NCBI GenBank assembly: GCA_028875085.1
Contig: JAPPFU010000056.1
Coordinates: 1-7,032, forward strand
Source: Chloroflexota bacterium
GTDB lineage: Bacteria > Chloroflexota > Dehalococcoidia > Lucifugimonadales > Australimonadaceae
Length of the DNA: 7,032 nucleotides
Reading direction: 5' to 3'
Shown here: positions 6,550 to 7,032 of the stretch, one piece after another
Layout of the letters: each line of letters opens with the position of its first letter
Position numbering within the stretch: the stretch's first letter is position 1
Program-made: the position numbers and the translations under genes
Notes under the pieces: model-generated
Database searches by the model: none
What the model was told of the DNA's origin: nothing
Seen by the model: only the letters and a program-made list of their open reading frames with translations

Positions 6550-7032
6550 ATGGCGGCGGCAGCGCGCCTCCTCGTCGTCGCGCCCACCGGACGCGAGCTC
6601 GGCGGTCTCGACCCCGGCGACAACCGCGATTGCCGCGCCGCCGTCACGGGCGTCGGCCACGAGGCCGCGCCCGCTTTCACGGCGCTGCTGGACGCGGAGC
6701 TCCCCTCTGCCGTGCTCTCTTTGGGATTCGCGGGTGGCTTGCGCCCCGGCCTTTCCGCCGGCGCCTCGGTGCTCTGCGACGTCGCCCTTGCCGAGGGTGC
6801 GGCGCCTATTGAACTTGGCCCCTACCCTGCCGCCGACGCCTTACGCGCCGCCGGGATCGCGGCGGCCTCCGGCGCGCTGCTTACCGTGGAGGAGCCATTG
6901 CTGACGCCAGAGGCGAAGCGCGCCGCTCACGCCGCGACCGGCGCTGCGGTCGTGGACATGGAGGGCTACGCCCTGGCGCGTATCGCGGGCGAACGCGATA
7001 TCCTCATCGTTATGCTGCGCGCCGTGCTGGAC
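6550..7032 (+). CDS. hpnG: HpnG-like nucleoside phosphorylase/nucleosidase, 3' end cut
   Basis: The frame runs open for 161 codons to the window edge. It has the purine nucleoside phosphorylase/MTA-SAH nucleosidase fold signatures: an N-terminal strand ARLLVVAPTGREL (5-17), TGVGHEAA (33-40), LSLGFAGGLRPGLSAG (57-71, phosphate/sugar-binding glycine loop) and VVDMEGYALARIA (134-146), where E138 matches the ribose-binding Glu of MTA nucleosidase. The catalytic Asp near the C-terminus lies outside the window. HpnG releases adenine from adenosylhopane, yielding the ribosyl form for later side-chain steps. The location two genes after hpnH makes HpnG more likely than the related futalosine hydrolase or MTA nucleosidase. 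The ATG lies four bases after the preceding stop without a clear ribosome binding site, so coupling is likely. Confidence 0.85.
   Translation, partial: MAAAARLLVVAPTGRELGGLDPGDNRDCRAAVTGVGHEAAPAFTALLDAELPSAVLSLGFAGGLRPGLSAGASVLCDVALAEGAAPIELGPYPAADALRAAGIAAASGALLTVEEPLLTPEAKRAAHAATGAAVVDMEGYALARIAGERDILIVMLRAVLD

Overview
The window is GC-rich (roughly two thirds G+C by eye), densely packed bacterial DNA with every supported gene on the + strand. No single gene fixes the taxon. Encoded CCA ends on both tRNAs, a leaderless-looking gene start, radical-SAM hopanoid genes and a type I-style prenyl synthase would suit Chloroflexota (Dehalococcoidia/SAR202-like) or another GC-rich environmental lineage. 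That placement is inference and weak.

Layout. 1-207: a tRNA-His missing its first two bases at the window edge, then a complete tRNA-Arg(TCG). 208-345: a short AT-rich regulatory patch with a -35-like TTGACA, small repeats and a strong ribosome binding site. 346-1640: a two-gene, start-stop-overlapping module. It pairs a 301-aa winged-helix-like plus DUF3883/PD-(D/E)XK-like protein with a VapC-type PIN ribonuclease, and looks like a toxin-antitoxin module whose antitoxin is not a classical VapB or Phd. 1681-2328: a stand-alone Lon-substrate-binding-domain protein with a leaderless-looking start. 2473-3831: an M20 metallopeptidase with its own promoter. 3852-4076: a 74-aa two-helix membrane protein. 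4073-5116: a trans-isoprenyl diphosphate synthase whose GTG start overlaps the stop of the membrane protein. 5162-6184: HpnH, the radical-SAM adenosylhopane synthase. 6195-6545: an unrecognised 116-aa protein. 6550-end: a nucleoside phosphorylase-like protein, probably HpnG, cut by the window end.

How the genes fit together. The prenyl synthase supplies C15/C20 isoprenoid diphosphate. HpnH couples a 5'-deoxyadenosyl radical to a hopene, and HpnG removes adenine from the resulting adenosylhopane. The right half is therefore an isoprenoid/hopanoid side-chain locus. The 116-aa protein between hpnH and hpnG and the small membrane protein in front of the prenyl synthase are the least explained members. 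No squalene-hopene cyclase lies in the window. There is no gene-free stretch above 300 bases; the longest are 208-345 and 2329-2472, both with promoter-like elements. I saw no CRISPR array, insertion sequence, integrase or rRNA.
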